Source: Hoplostethus atlanticus (taxonomy: Eukaryota; Chordata; Actinopteri; Trachichthyiformes; Trachichthyidae). Taken from it: 64,000 nt of DNA. How positions within the stretch are numbered: position 1 is the first letter of the stretch; the number at the start of each line of letters is the position of its first letter. This document shows positions 48,940 to 61,322 of this stretch, piece by piece. The stretch spans positions 3,240,501 through 3,304,500 of the forward strand of contig JAXDDX010000024.1 in assembly GCA_034670405.1 (NCBI GenBank), in the 5' to 3' direction. The translations under genes were made by a program, and so were the position numbers. The notes beneath the pieces were generated by a model. It made no database searches. It worked only from the letters and a program-made list of their open reading frames with translations, and was not told the DNA's origin.

Positions 48940-50530
48940 ACGCACGATTGTATTCATCGGTATGTGTGTTCATGTGTGACTTGTGATATCCCCGACCTTG
49001 GCCTCTCGCTGTGTCTCTGAGCAGGATAAAAACGATACAGCCAATATTCCAGATGACTCTGCAAAGTCCCGCTCCAAATCCCTGATAAGAGCCCGTCACG
49101 GATAACTGTAAATCTGACATGGCCCCAAGGCAGTATGGGGGATGAAGTCCTTAGAGCTGGCGCCTGAATAACCTCTCCACCAGAGGAGGGACGGGAACAC
49201 AAAATGTGAACATCCAGTCAGTCAGTCACCTCATTTATTTGTCAAGGCCCTCTCCTTTCATTTCACAAATCACACCAGTGCAATTTCTCTGACAGTTTAA
49301 CATTGACGTGAAAACCGAAATGCGCCTGCCTATACATTTCCCCTGTCAAGCAGATGGGCTAAATGACATACACAAATAAGATATAGTGAGACCTTGTCTC
49401 CGCTTGCCGCGCCTGTCTCCCAGCCTCAGGGCTGTCTATCGGGTATTCATTCTCATTTGTTTCGAACGCAGGAAAAGAGTATAATAGTTTATTGACAGAT
49501 CAGCCATCCGCATTGACATTTGCACACATTGATGTATGACTACAGGCAGTCTCATGCTAAATGATTGATCACCCTGAACCTTTAAGTTGCCATGTCTGAT
49601 ATGACGCGACAGCCTCCCCCGTATCTCTCTTATTGCCACACCAGAGCCAATTGTATTTGATGCTCATTAACAATGTTGTGCTTGTCCTTGCTGCCTGCTG
49701 CAAGCCGCTAAGCAGGAATGTCTAACCAGGATGTATTGATGGTAAGTGTAGAATATAGTCACCTTTACTAGCCCTGAGACAGCTACATGGACACAAGCCA
49801 TGTTTATACACGTCTGTTATCCTGGCTTCACTGCACATGCACATTTACCTTATTTCATGTGCAAACATGATACATGTGCAAGCGCACAAATGTGGACACA
49901 CACAGGTTTGTACATTGTTGACTAGTCGTGCATCTTGCGCTCCTCACAACACACACACACACACACAAATGCAACACAGAGGCTGTCTCCCCCCGGTCAA
50001 TATCTCCTTTTCTAAATGATGAGGAATGGCCCTTTGCTGCAGTAACACTGCGCTGAGATTGATCACATGCATACTATTGGAGATTAAATGGCTTTCTGCT
50101 GGAGAGCCAAACTACTCCTGCGTGGTGCAGCGTGGAGGTAGGAAGCCTGTCTTTTCTCTCTGTCTGCATCAGAAGACGGGCCAATGCAGTCAATCCAATT
50201 GTGGCATCATGACACATTGATTTTCATAGAGTATAGAAAGAAATTAGATTTCTTTTGCTTGCCTCATTATTTTGCTTACTCTTAAAAGTAAGCAAGGATC
50301 AAGGCATTGGTTGTAATGTAATGCCTGTCAGAGATCAGAGTGTTTGTCAAATCATTGTATTACTGGAAGGAGCCTCATCCTCTGTCACCAAACAGCCCCG
50401 GTCTCTGGAGTGGGTAGGTAAGAGCTCTTCAGGGCAACGAGGAGGAGCTGTTACGGCTCTCAATGAGCCACACATGGAGATAGAGTCTCCTCAAGAGCCA
50501 GGTGTTAGGTTACAGATATTGTATTGCGTG

Positions 50531-50532
<2 letters not shown>

Positions 50533-50561
<29 letters not shown>
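50533..50561. repeat. (TG)n microsatellite
   Basis: The first of three TG tracts in 340 bp; the others are at 50,664 and 50,844. Confidence 0.95.
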
Positions 50562-50563
<2 letters not shown>

Positions 50564-50661
50564 TACCTTCCTAAAGAAAAGCACATGTCAGTGAATAGTC
50601 AATGGGTCTTTAAACCTCTCTAATGTTTTCTCTTTAAAGAGCAGTGACCTGGGATAATCCG

Positions 50662-50663
<2 letters not shown>

Positions 50664-50692
<29 letters not shown>
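50664..50692. repeat. (TG)n microsatellite
   Basis: The second of the cluster. Confidence 0.95.
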
Positions 50693-50696
<4 letters not shown>

Positions 50697-50841
50697 GGCA
50701 TATTTTGGCATTCAGGGAAATGCAACATTGGGTGTGATGTGTGTGTGTGCTGGTCTCCACTGATAATGAAGCAATTATGCTTGGGACACACACTGCTTAT
50801 GGAATACATACAATGTAATCTTTAGCATGTGCACCGGTGTG

Positions 50842-50843
<2 letters not shown>

Positions 50844-50873
<30 letters not shown>
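50844..50873. repeat. (GT)n microsatellite
   Basis: The third of the cluster. Confidence 0.95.
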
Positions 50874-50879
<6 letters not shown>

Positions 50880-51553
50880 TTATATGTGAGAGTGCGTGCA
50901 TTAAGTGAGTGGGTTGCCTGCTTCAGTTATAGATTGCCAGGTAATTAAATGTTGGCAAATGAGGAGAAGTGCCACTGGATGCTTTTATAGACATCAGGGC
51001 AATTTAGCCCAAATGAAATGGCTGTGATATGGCGGCGGAGCGTGCACTCTGCTTGTTAAAGTGTGCTGTGATGTCTCATTCCCCAGGGGCCTTGGCTGTC
51101 TGTTATATGTTAGATCATCGGTCAGTCCGATTATCTCATTCCTCTGCTGATTGGCTAATTCCCCCCCGCTGGGCTTTTACGATTGCCAGATATTGGGCAC
51201 AACATGACACAATGCACGCGGCACTGACGGACATGATTGAAAGGTATGTTACATGATGGCGCTCCGTGTATGGCAGCTGTGTGATTGTCCTCACATGCTG
51301 GTGGCTTTGACAGTGACTTTTGCTGTCGTTGATTACACCAGATGCTTTTGGAAGGCCCAGAGGAAAGACCGCAGGCAGCCAAACTACAAAGACCAGCAGT
51401 CTACACCCACCCCCCCCCCCCTCCTCCCAGGGCATTTAAACTACAATTACCCACAGCCCTCTCTCATCTCCTTCTGTCAGAGTGATACACACCCAGCTAC
51501 TGCTGTCAGACCTCTAAGCACAGAACTGCATGCAGACACATAGGCATAAACAC

Positions 51554-51559
<6 letters not shown>

Positions 51560-51590
<31 letters not shown>
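51560..51590. repeat. (CA)n microsatellite
   Basis: A perfect run of about 31 bp. Confidence 0.95.
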
Positions 51591-51594
<4 letters not shown>

Positions 51595-51711
51595 GTATAT
51601 ACAATCCCTCATTAAACGAAGACTTACAGAAAGTGCACTCCATGTGGGGGAGGGATTTGAGTACATCTCCAAATACTAATGAGAGAAGTCCGCTCCAGCA
51701 GACCGCTTTGT

Positions 51712-51714
<3 letters not shown>

Positions 51715-51761
<47 letters not shown>
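51715..51761. repeat. (GT)n microsatellite
   Basis: A perfect run of about 47 bp. Confidence 0.95.
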
Positions 51762-51763
<2 letters not shown>

Positions 51764-53835
51764 GCATGCATTTGTGCAAAGGTAGAGTGAATACTAAGCA
51801 CAGTTATTCTTACATATCATTATTAGCCCAGTAGAGCCCCATCACCGTGACAACTACATCCCTCCCTTTCCCTTCTGCTTATCGCCATAACAACTAATCT
51901 ACCGTAAATAGTGCTCTCTCCCTCTCCATCCCTGTCTCTGTCGCTTTCTCTTCCTCTTCCTCCCCCTCTATCACTCTCTCCATCACACTGTTTTTTTTCT
52001 TTCATTCTTTCCCCGTCTTTCTTTCTTTTCACTCTTCTCGTCCTCTGCCGTGGTCACGCCGCCTCCCTTCTCCGTTTCCTCCCCTCCTTTCACTTTTGTC
52101 CTTTTCTTCTGGTCGGAGTTCATTTTTCTCTGCCACTGCAGATGTGGGTGGTTCTGGTGACTGCACAATAACCTTTCTACTGCTTCAGATTGTCAAGTAC
52201 CTGAGCTCAGACAAACTAAAGATGCCGATCAATAAAAGAGGCACCTATAAGGACTTACCCGGCACACTCCTACGTCTTTTGATTTGATTTGATCGAAGGC
52301 TTTTTTGTTAATAGAGCCTCTAAGGATCCAGTTATTGTTCTATATAAATATATATTGTGATATCTTGGCTAGCTATGTCTGATTTGATGCTGGTATGTCT
52401 TTCAGAAGGTTAGGACTACTCTGTCTCTGTGATCGACTCTGTGACCTGAATGTGTTATTGACAGTGAGCTTGGCCTGACAACTTGATTGGCCTACTCCAC
52501 TCCAGGATTAACTTGCTAGCCTGACAGGCTTTACCAATCAAAGATCAAGCCAACGCTCCGTTTGGCTGAGTGACTCTGGGATTGACTGAACAGCCTGATA
52601 TGCTAACAGGGAGTTATCCCAAGGTTGAACAGCCTAGCAAAGACACTCTGTTCTGCACATACATGAAAGCTACGTAGCGGCGTGGGGCGTCGGTAAACAT
52701 ACAGCTATCTTTGCCGACATTGCTAAGACACTTGGAAGTAAAAATGAAATACGTCTCTCAAAGTAATTCTTCATCTCGTACTTGCTCTTCCTACTCCTTG
52801 CCTCCATTGTTTTCCTCACTCCCTCTCTTTTATCACCACAGGAAATGACTAATTATTCTTTGTTTCTTCGATTCCCCTCCCCTCTCCCTTTGCCTGCCTC
52901 AATCTTTTCATCGGCAGCATACAAGAGGTCACCTTTGTGCACCTCTGCCCCGTTTCCTGTCTTTTTTCCTCTCCTCACACGCTCTATAATTTTCTCGCTC
53001 GCTGTTTCTCCCTTCTCTTTCCATCAGAAGCTCAAAGGAGACCCCCCCCCTCCATCCTTTTCTTATGTAATCTCCCCCACTCTGGATGAGCATGTGTATA
53101 TACAGCCATGTGAGCGGTTAAGGCAGCGGGAACATCGGTACCATTCGACATTGACAAAATGTCACGTTTTCCTCCTCACGGATGGATTTAGCCACGTCGG
53201 ACCGTGGGGGCAAAGGTAAAGCCTGATCGACATCTCCCCGAGATTGCAGCCCAGGATCGTCCCCTTGAGACGGGCTGGCATCCATATGCAAAAGCAGAAC
53301 GAAAACATACAGGAAGAAAGACGCATGAATGGTGTTTGGAGCGTACCAGTTGAAATGTCACTTTCAGGCTTCATCATGAGGCAGCCCGTAACCCACATCA
53401 TTCCTATAGTGTCCCTTCTCTGGCTGGTTCCCATACACATGCTCCAGTGGCTTGCTGTGTGTGCTGTTGTTGCCTGTGACGTCGGTACTCCTTTGATGCT
53501 GTTTGTGTGAAATGCCTCTGTCTCTCTCTCTCTCTCTCTGTTGCTCTTTTCTCTCTGCCTTCATTAAGAGGTTGTCTTAAGCTTCCCAGCTTAACGCTAT
53601 TTACATTTCCATTATTCTACCGTTACCGGGAAGAAATGGCATGAAATCCAGTAGTGTTCAGGACATTAGACAAGCTTCATTCTCACAGCAAATGGATTTA
53701 CATAAATAAGGAGGTTGATACATGGCAACGAGAAGAGAGAGCGAGCTAAGAAGAGAGGAGACGAGGCAACAAAAGAGGAACAAAGCGTGCACGGAGGGAT
53801 GGAAGAACTTCGGAAATGGATGGAGGACACGATGT

Positions 53836-53840
<5 letters not shown>

Positions 53841-53867
<27 letters not shown>
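53841..53867. repeat. (AG)n tract
   Basis: A perfect run of about 27 bp. Confidence 0.9.
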
Positions 53868-54053
53868 TGGGGAGAGCCAAAGTGGTAAATGAGAGTGGAT
53901 TGTGTCGGGTTCCCTGGCTGTATAAAGTGGGCTCTGAGGGACTGACCCAGGTCCTCTGATCCAGTGTATGTGATCAATACAGCTCTGGGTTCCCTCATTA
54001 CTGGAACAGACCTCATTGTGTTTACCCTACAATGGACTAGGGGGATCACAGTA

Positions 54054-54055
<2 letters not shown>

Positions 54056-54087
<32 letters not shown>
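54056..54087. repeat. (TG)n microsatellite
   Basis: A perfect run of about 32 bp. Confidence 0.95.
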
Positions 54088-54089
<2 letters not shown>

Positions 54090-54469
54090 TGTTTGTTCAT
54101 GCATAATACGCCATCTTAGTTTCGGTCCTTTCCTCTTGTCCCCTACATCATTTCTCCAGTGTGTATCCTCTTTCAAGGCGAGTCACTGTAGTACATAAGA
54201 TGTGGATTTACTGTATTTACAGTATTACACACTGTGGCACTTCACTGGCAATCTTATTTTGGTTGAATAAATTTCCCTCGGGTTTTCGCTCGTATTGATT
54301 GCATGAATGTTTGCCACTATTCTTGATGTTTATTGCTTCTGTGGGTCCGCCTAGGGTTGAATGGGAGACTTACTTATTCAAGTGTCTCTTCATGTGACTG
54401 TTTGTATTGATAAGCGTGCAGTGTGTGCGTATGCAAGCATTCATAAATGTGGTGATTAGGCTGACGTTG

Positions 54470-54495
54470 GTGTGTGTGTGTGTGTGTGTGTGTGT
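54470..54495. repeat. (GT)n microsatellite
   Basis: A perfect run of about 26 bp. Confidence 0.9.
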
Positions 54496-55504
54496 CCAAC
54501 TCCGAAGCAGTTCCTTTTGAATGCTAATGATAGATTAGCCTCAGGGGCTCCCTCCAGCCTCAACGCTTCTCCAGGAATCTCAGCCAATCATGGACAGCAT
54601 TCCTTCCTTTCAAAACCCCTCAGCATACATTCCCAACCACTCCGACCCCGAGACCCTCTCTTCAGAGCCGGGAATAAAGACCCAACAATCTCAGGAAAGA
54701 ACACTAGTTTCCCCCTTTTTTCCCCACAGTTTCCTTTCATTTCAGTTTTCTTAGGAATTTTCTGTTTGAAAACCTTGGGAATCCTTCTCTACCGCATTTT
54801 TGGTGTTGTGTGTTTGGAAGAAGCCTGAGGCCCTCTCAGCAAACTGAAAGTGAATTGAGCACAACAGAAACAGCTCATTGCCCAAACACAGTACTCATTT
54901 CAACAACCTGCCATGCACTATATGGTGCTGATAGCATATGTCACAAACCGCCGTAGTGAAGAACATTAGATGCAGAAGACGTAGATATAAAGTACTCACT
55001 TTTTCTTCTCTCGGTACACAGAAGTAATATCAGGTCTGACAGATTTTCCATTACAAATGACCACATATTTTACCCTCTGCACCATTTTATTAGTGTCTCA
55101 GTTGAGCCTGAAATATGTCCTCTGCCAGATTTAGTGGCAGTGTACACTAACACCTCTGGGAAAACAAATGTAATAGGGGAGTTTCCTACCTCTGTGAATA
55201 CATCACCCCTCTGTTTGCCTAAGTAAGGAATACCACTCTCTCTTTTTGAATCCCATTGTTATGTTTTCCAGGGTTTGGATGGGTAAATAATGATGGAAAG
55301 TGAAGAGCAACTCTAGAGCTTTCACTGTAATAGACACATCTCCTAGTCTAATGAAAGGTAAACAGCATCACTACACAGGCGGGAGGAGAACTGTTGTATG
55401 CACAAGAGCTGAGTACACAGACTCTGCATCCTTACTCTCCACACTGTGCTGTGTTTGAGGGTGGGGGGTCAAAGGTCACCCTCTTTACACACTGGAAGGT
55501 CCAG

Positions 55505-55505
<1 letters not shown>

Positions 55506-55539
<34 letters not shown>
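55506..55539. repeat. (TG)n microsatellite
   Basis: A perfect run of about 34 bp. Confidence 0.95.
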
Positions 55540-58500
55540 GGGGTAGGGAGGGGCAGTCTGTGTCTCTTCCGTCAAGCTGATTTCAAAATAAGAGATAACG
55601 ACCATCTATTTCCTGATTTTCTTTAACTAATGATATTTGATAATTACCTTTCTTTCTTCCGATTCGATTTCCCCCATCCCTGTTTTATGTTTGCTCCGAG
55701 ACCAAAACAGTTGCATTTGCGACCAATCAAACGAACACAGAGAAATTCAGCCCACAGCCAAGTCTTTGTTCGCTGTGATTTTGAATTGCTCTTGATGTAC
55801 TGTACTCATCTCTTAACAGGACATGTGCCTGCTGTTGCTATCCATCATACAGCTGAAGAGCCCCCCCGCCCCCACCCCCGTGTTGGTGTCAGAGCAGACA
55901 CTTTCATCATCCCCATCTAAAGCTCATCATCATTGTGAGAGAGAGGAGGGGTAGGAGCGTGAAGTATAATGTTGGAGGTGCAGGGGTGAAGGACAGTTAC
56001 TCTCCACGGGGAGAGTACACCCCTCCCAAAAGAGCCCTCACATCCTTGATCATGTATTCAGTCCACCTCTCTGTCCCTCGCCATCCCTCGCTCTACTAGG
56101 ACTCATTCATCAATAATTGAGCTCGGAGATTTCAGCCAAATTAGCTGAATTATTTTGAAGCAGCTGAATGCGTGCTTTTTGCTAATGGGATGATGCTCTC
56201 GGGCAGATGTTTTATTGAAAAGAAGAAGGTTTTAATTCACTTAAAATTTTTGATAAGTGGTGTTATACTTACATTATAGGCAAACCGATTTCCCTTCTCT
56301 AATGGACGGGAGAGCGGTCGGAACAACTTCACGACAAACTCACGCCTACATCCCATAGAACGGGAAACTTCCATCTCACACAGATTGTAAGAGACAGTAA
56401 TGACCATAATTGCCTCCCATGGCTCATCCACATCCACAGCTCGATAAACTATTGTTTGCATCTGCTACCCTCTAGTGAATCCTCACTTTATCTCTCTGTC
56501 TGTCTGTCTGCCTGCCTGTCTGTCTGTCTCTCTCTCTCCCTCGTTGTCTTGATGTTAAACTAAACCATACATTAAGGTTCAGCCACAACTCCCATCCTCC
56601 CACACCCAAAGCATCTCTGTCTTCGACCTTGTTCCAGATGTTCAAGTGCTCCAGTGCTGCTGTTCTGAGCCCTGCTGCCTCTAATAGCCTCCACTTCCCT
56701 CCCTCCCCTGTCCAGCGCCTAACTCACACTGCAGTCCTAACCCTGTCTCAAGGCATCCAACCCTCCCACCGCTGGCCCTGACTGCTCTGTGTTTATGGTC
56801 CCGGGTGCATCATTGGCATGATAGAGCAGGGCACAGCTGTTCAGTAGCTGGGCAGAGCGGGTACGGGCACCGGTCCAGGCCTGCCAGCAGCTGGATTAGC
56901 GGTGCAGCCATTAGCATCTGAACTCCTGTAATGTGACAATATGACAGGGATTACTCCATCTGAGGGCTAGTGGCCGGAGCTGAGAGAGTAAGAGGGACAA
57001 GCCGGGGAGAGCAGGAGTGAGGCAAAATGCAGACAAGGTAAGCAGGAGTGTGGGAAAGCGAGGGATATAGGGTAGAAGGATTACCGGATGCCGAGTGGAA
57101 TAAAAGGGATGCTGAAACAGAGAATGGATACGGAAGGATGGAGCTGAGGTGGAGAGCAGACAGAAAGATGGGAAGAGAGAGTGGGAGAGGAAATGGGATT
57201 TTGCATAACAGAGGACGGGCCTGAATTAATGAAGGAAAACGATTGAATGTGTGCGTGTGTGAATAAGTATCGGCATTGTTTGGTAACATCCTCACCAACT
57301 CCTGCACATTTGAATTTTAAATGCTTTCTTGGCAAGAGATCCATCTTGTAAGTTTTACCAGAGCCAGCCAATTAAAGGGAAGGGGGTTTATCTATATACT
57401 TACTTTTTCTTGCTTGGCAACAAGCAATACTGGGCTGTGTGTGTGTGTGTGTGTGCTTGCGTGCGTAAGGAATGATTCATCAGCCTCAGTATCACACTTT
57501 TATGCATAGAACAGCGATGGCATTGAACCAAATTAAATGTAATACCCAGGAAGTACAGAATTACTTTTTTGTTTGATATCTAGAAAACACAGTTTGAGAG
57601 ATTTTGGGAAGAGCTTGTTTAAGCTCCATAATAGAAAATATATCTTAGTTTGATTTACTTCATACATTTTTTTTAGTTTGTTTATTTTTTCCATTCATCT
57701 TAGATAAGCTAGTGGATTTGGAAAAGCCGCGTGTTAATGTAGTTCTTGCTGCAGGAAATCCTCACTTCAGTAGCTGAGAATGTATGCTGCGGTGTCTTCA
57801 GGACTGGGCATGAGGACAGAGCAAAACTGATGGATGTTGAATATAGAGATCATGCAGGTTACAGGTTACTTCATATAATAAGAAAGAGAGGAAAGGGAGA
57901 GGGAGAAAGACGGCAAAGAAAGAGAGAGGGGGGAAAACAATATTGATCTCAAGATGGTTTCAATGTATAAACTGATGTTTGCTGGTTTTGAAAATGTGCA
58001 ATTTTAGACACTGCTTTGGATGTATTGTATCTGAAAACGCCTGCATGCTAATAAAGAAATTGAATTGAAAGAGAGATGGAAAGTGAGAAGGAGAAGAAGT
58101 AAAAGGAGCGAGAGGATTTTGAGGCAGACTGGATAGAGGGAGGCAGTCCTGCACCAGAGAGATAGAGAGCCAAGGGTTCGGCGAGAGACAGATGCTCTGG
58201 CTGATCCCGAGCCCCCACTGCCACTTCAATAGTCCTTCCCTTGAAGGGAGGCGATCACCACTGACCCCTCCTGCAGAGTTGGCCTCTAGTTGCTGTGGTA
58301 ACCACCTCTGCTGTTGGCCTACTCAACCACAGTTAAGTGGCTCAGATGGACTTTGGACTTCACACCAAATGGCCCATGAAGGTGCTGCGCTTTAGCTGAT
58401 CTCTGATCGACTTTACAGGGGGAGAGAACAGAGGCAAGTATTCCAGTTCAAATTCCTAACAGACCTCAAGTGTGTTAGAAAGAGGAATGATCAGGGGCAT

Positions 58501-60663
58501 TCATACAGACTGTCACTAAACACATATTGTATTGTTTCATTTTATTTTATGCCTCACTGATGATAAAAGTAGAAGGAAGTCAGACAGAGTAATAGTCATT
58601 GAGGTTGAACAAATCCCAACAGTCTGACTTGGAGAGGAGATGCAGTCCTTAATGACCCGTGTGAGGAAGTGTCTTTATTAATTGATTTACTTTTTGCTTG
58701 TTCTATCATTGTGCCATGAGTCTTTGTGTGCGTCCACTATCAACATGTTGGATTGCATTTAATTGATGATTTACTGAGACAGCCATGAGCTACTAGCAGG
58801 GAAGACTAGGAGCAATGAAAGGAAGGAGAAAAGGCAGGAGAGAGGAGGTAGCACTAAACTGATTGCTGTCGTCAATCACTTTGCATTTGCTTTGAGTAAT
58901 TAAAACGGTGCTAATTAAATAAGGATCAGCCATTGACAGCTCATTGGTTATTTTGGCCTCAGTGTATCTTGGGGGCAGACATTAGTCCTCTGCCCTTCAT
59001 TGGTTATCCTCTCCCAACACTTGCTGGGAGAACCTGCACTGTAAACAGCCTCTTTTCATTGTGTCCACATTTCAGCCATCATATTTTACCTTCAAGATCT
59101 TCGTCTGATCAGATGTGATGACAGCTGACGAGACATGATGAGTGTAGACGAGGACCCTGGTTGATGTAGGATTGATGTGTATCTTGAATTCTCTGTTTTG
59201 GAGAAGAGGCAGTTTGCTACAGATGTCTGTGTCAGGCTGAGGTTGAGACCTACGATAACCCCTGCACAATCATTTCCCCCTGCCCCCGACCTGGCTCTCC
59301 CCCCAGCATAACCCAGTCCGAGCCCACAGCCGTTGGCCCACTTCCCCCGGTTCCCCCCCTTGGGCCGAAGTGCTTGTCACAGGCAGCGCTACATGAGACA
59401 CAATGCTCCATTACATCAATAATGGATAGGAGGCTGAAAGAGGCCCAATAGGATGGGACAGTTCACTCAACAGGAGATGACAAGACGCAGTGGTGGGGGA
59501 AAAAAAATGTGTGTGTTTGTGTGCGGACATGTATGTTTGCGCTGTACTGGTATGTATCAGAGATGGATGTGAGAGGTGGGAAGGTTATGACTACCGCGGG
59601 AGGGGATTGTGGGATACTGAAGGATATTGATTCAGTGGTTTTCTGCTACGATGGCACCATTCAGGATCAGAGTGACCCAGTTTCCACAGAGCCCCGTACA
59701 TTTTAGATAATCCCTGAGGAAACTGGGTTTGCAGAGTCTGCCTCCCCTGCGTAGTGTTACGTTTGTAGCATAAGCCCAGGTAGAAGCAGGGGACACAAAA
59801 CGAGGCACTTAAATGTACATGCTGAATCATGCACGGCTGTGGTAAATAGAGGATATTCATTTAACCCCCCCCCCCTTCTTTCCTCTTCCTCCCTCCCTCC
59901 CTTTTTCTTTGCGCTAGTTGAAGTGGCTATGTGGCTTTATGCGGCAGCCATTTAAATCATTACCTTTCCCACATTGATCCAGCCAGAAGGTAATTGGCTC
60001 AATCAGGAGAATTAAAAGCCAGGGCGAGATGGAATAATTCAGCTCGCAGATCAAAAGAGGAGGGAAGAGAGGAGAGAAAGCACAGAGGATAGGAGGGAGG
60101 AGAACAAGAGGAATGCTGGTATTAACAGGGTGAATGGGAAAGCGAGCACACCGAGTGGAGGGAGGGGTAAAAAAAAGGGAATGGAAGAGGAATATTAGGG
60201 GAATAAGTGGGACAGTTTACCGGGTTGAAAGACAGATAAAATGTTATGATACATAAAATGATAGAGAGGAAGCGCTGTGATTACATAGCAAGGGGAAACG
60301 GATTGAGGTGGATAGAGAGGTGAAGATGGATGGGAGTTCTCCAGGCCCACTCATCTTACTCCACTTCTTCTGTCAGGACACATTTTCATCTTTGGCAAGT
60401 GGAAAACATCCCCAAGTCCCCCCCCCCACTCGCTTTATATCTGTCTGCGTGTCTGCAAAAGTTTACCCCACAGCCACAACACTACACTGTCATATCAAGT
60501 AACTGCTTAGAATTGAAAGCACAACCCTCCGTTTCCATATGTCTTCTCTCCCCCCAGTGCCGTCGCTGCCCTTTCTCTCTGCCCCCCTTTTTTTTTTGCT
60601 CGCTCTCTTCCGTGCGAACGGGAAAGCCAGCAGTACCCTATTTCCATGCATAACACTGCAGGC

Positions 60664-60790
60664 TGGTCTGTGAAGCTAAGCAGGCCTTGGCTTGTTTGAT
60701 CCTCGGAGGGGAGAGCAGATGGTGGTGGTAAAGGTGTCGGACAGCCAGCAGGAGGCGCTAACTCCACTGGGCTGTGGAAGAACCCCCCCC
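60664..60790 (+). mobile_element. 5S-rRNA-derived SINE fragment
   Basis: CTGTGAAGCTAAGCAGGCC followed by TTGGCTTG matches the internal promoter region of 5S rRNA (GAAGCTAAGCAGG). It continues as CTCGGAGGGGAGAGCAGATG, GTGGTGGTAAAGGTGT and CAGCCAGCAGGAGGCGCT. This order is typical of fish 5S-derived (SINE3-like) elements rather than of a real 5S gene. The 5S start and end are missing, so it is not a functional rRNA gene. Confidence 0.65.
60745..60759 (+). promoter_or_regulatory. CTCF-like motif inside the 5S SINE
   Basis: CCAGCAGGAGGCGCT agrees closely with the core recognised by the insulator protein CTCF (CCASYAGRKGGCGC). It is part of the SINE consensus as I recall it, so the site probably arrived with the element. 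Occupancy is unknown. Confidence 0.4.
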
Positions 60791-61285
60791 GTCCTCCCCC
60801 CGTCCTCCCCCCCTCCCTTCCCCCGCTCTGATTTGGAAAGAAGTGGCATCCTTTTGGCATGAAATCTGAATTCCTGACTCTCTGTGGCAGAACAAAAGTA
60901 GAATCCGCACACAGGAAGCTGATCGCGAAGGTGGATGGGTTTATGAACACCGAAGCATGCGTGACGTTTTCAGCACACTCCTCTTGTTCCGTGCCTCGTC
61001 TTTCTGTCCTGCACCTGCAGTCGATTAAGATGTTTTATATACTCTGATCGGCTGTCACTTAAGATCTCGTGACACTTCCAACACGAGTTGACTTGAATCA
61101 CTCCTCACCTCTCCCAGTGTGCCAGGTGGTAGTGGGGAGCATAAAGACACAAAAGTTGTCAGCAATTCTACGTTTTATTGAATGAAGAAGTGGAGATAAG
61201 CCTGCAAATATCATTCACCAAACCAATTTGCGGTGAGTAGTAGTATGATTAGTATGTAGACATGTTTTATTCATGCATGTTTGCA

Positions 61286-61289
<4 letters not shown>

Positions 61290-61320
<31 letters not shown>
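61290..61320. repeat. (GT)n microsatellite
   Basis: A perfect run of about 31 bp. Confidence 0.95.

Positions 61321-61322
<2 letters not shown>

Noticed and set aside
56237..56461. 74-codon minus-strand frame of fairly protein-like composition
   Set aside because: No motif recognised, and no splice sites or neighbours support an exon.
60664..60790. A genuine 5S rRNA gene
   Set aside because: Only the internal-promoter-like part is present, followed by SINE tail sequence; the 5S 5' and 3' ends are missing.
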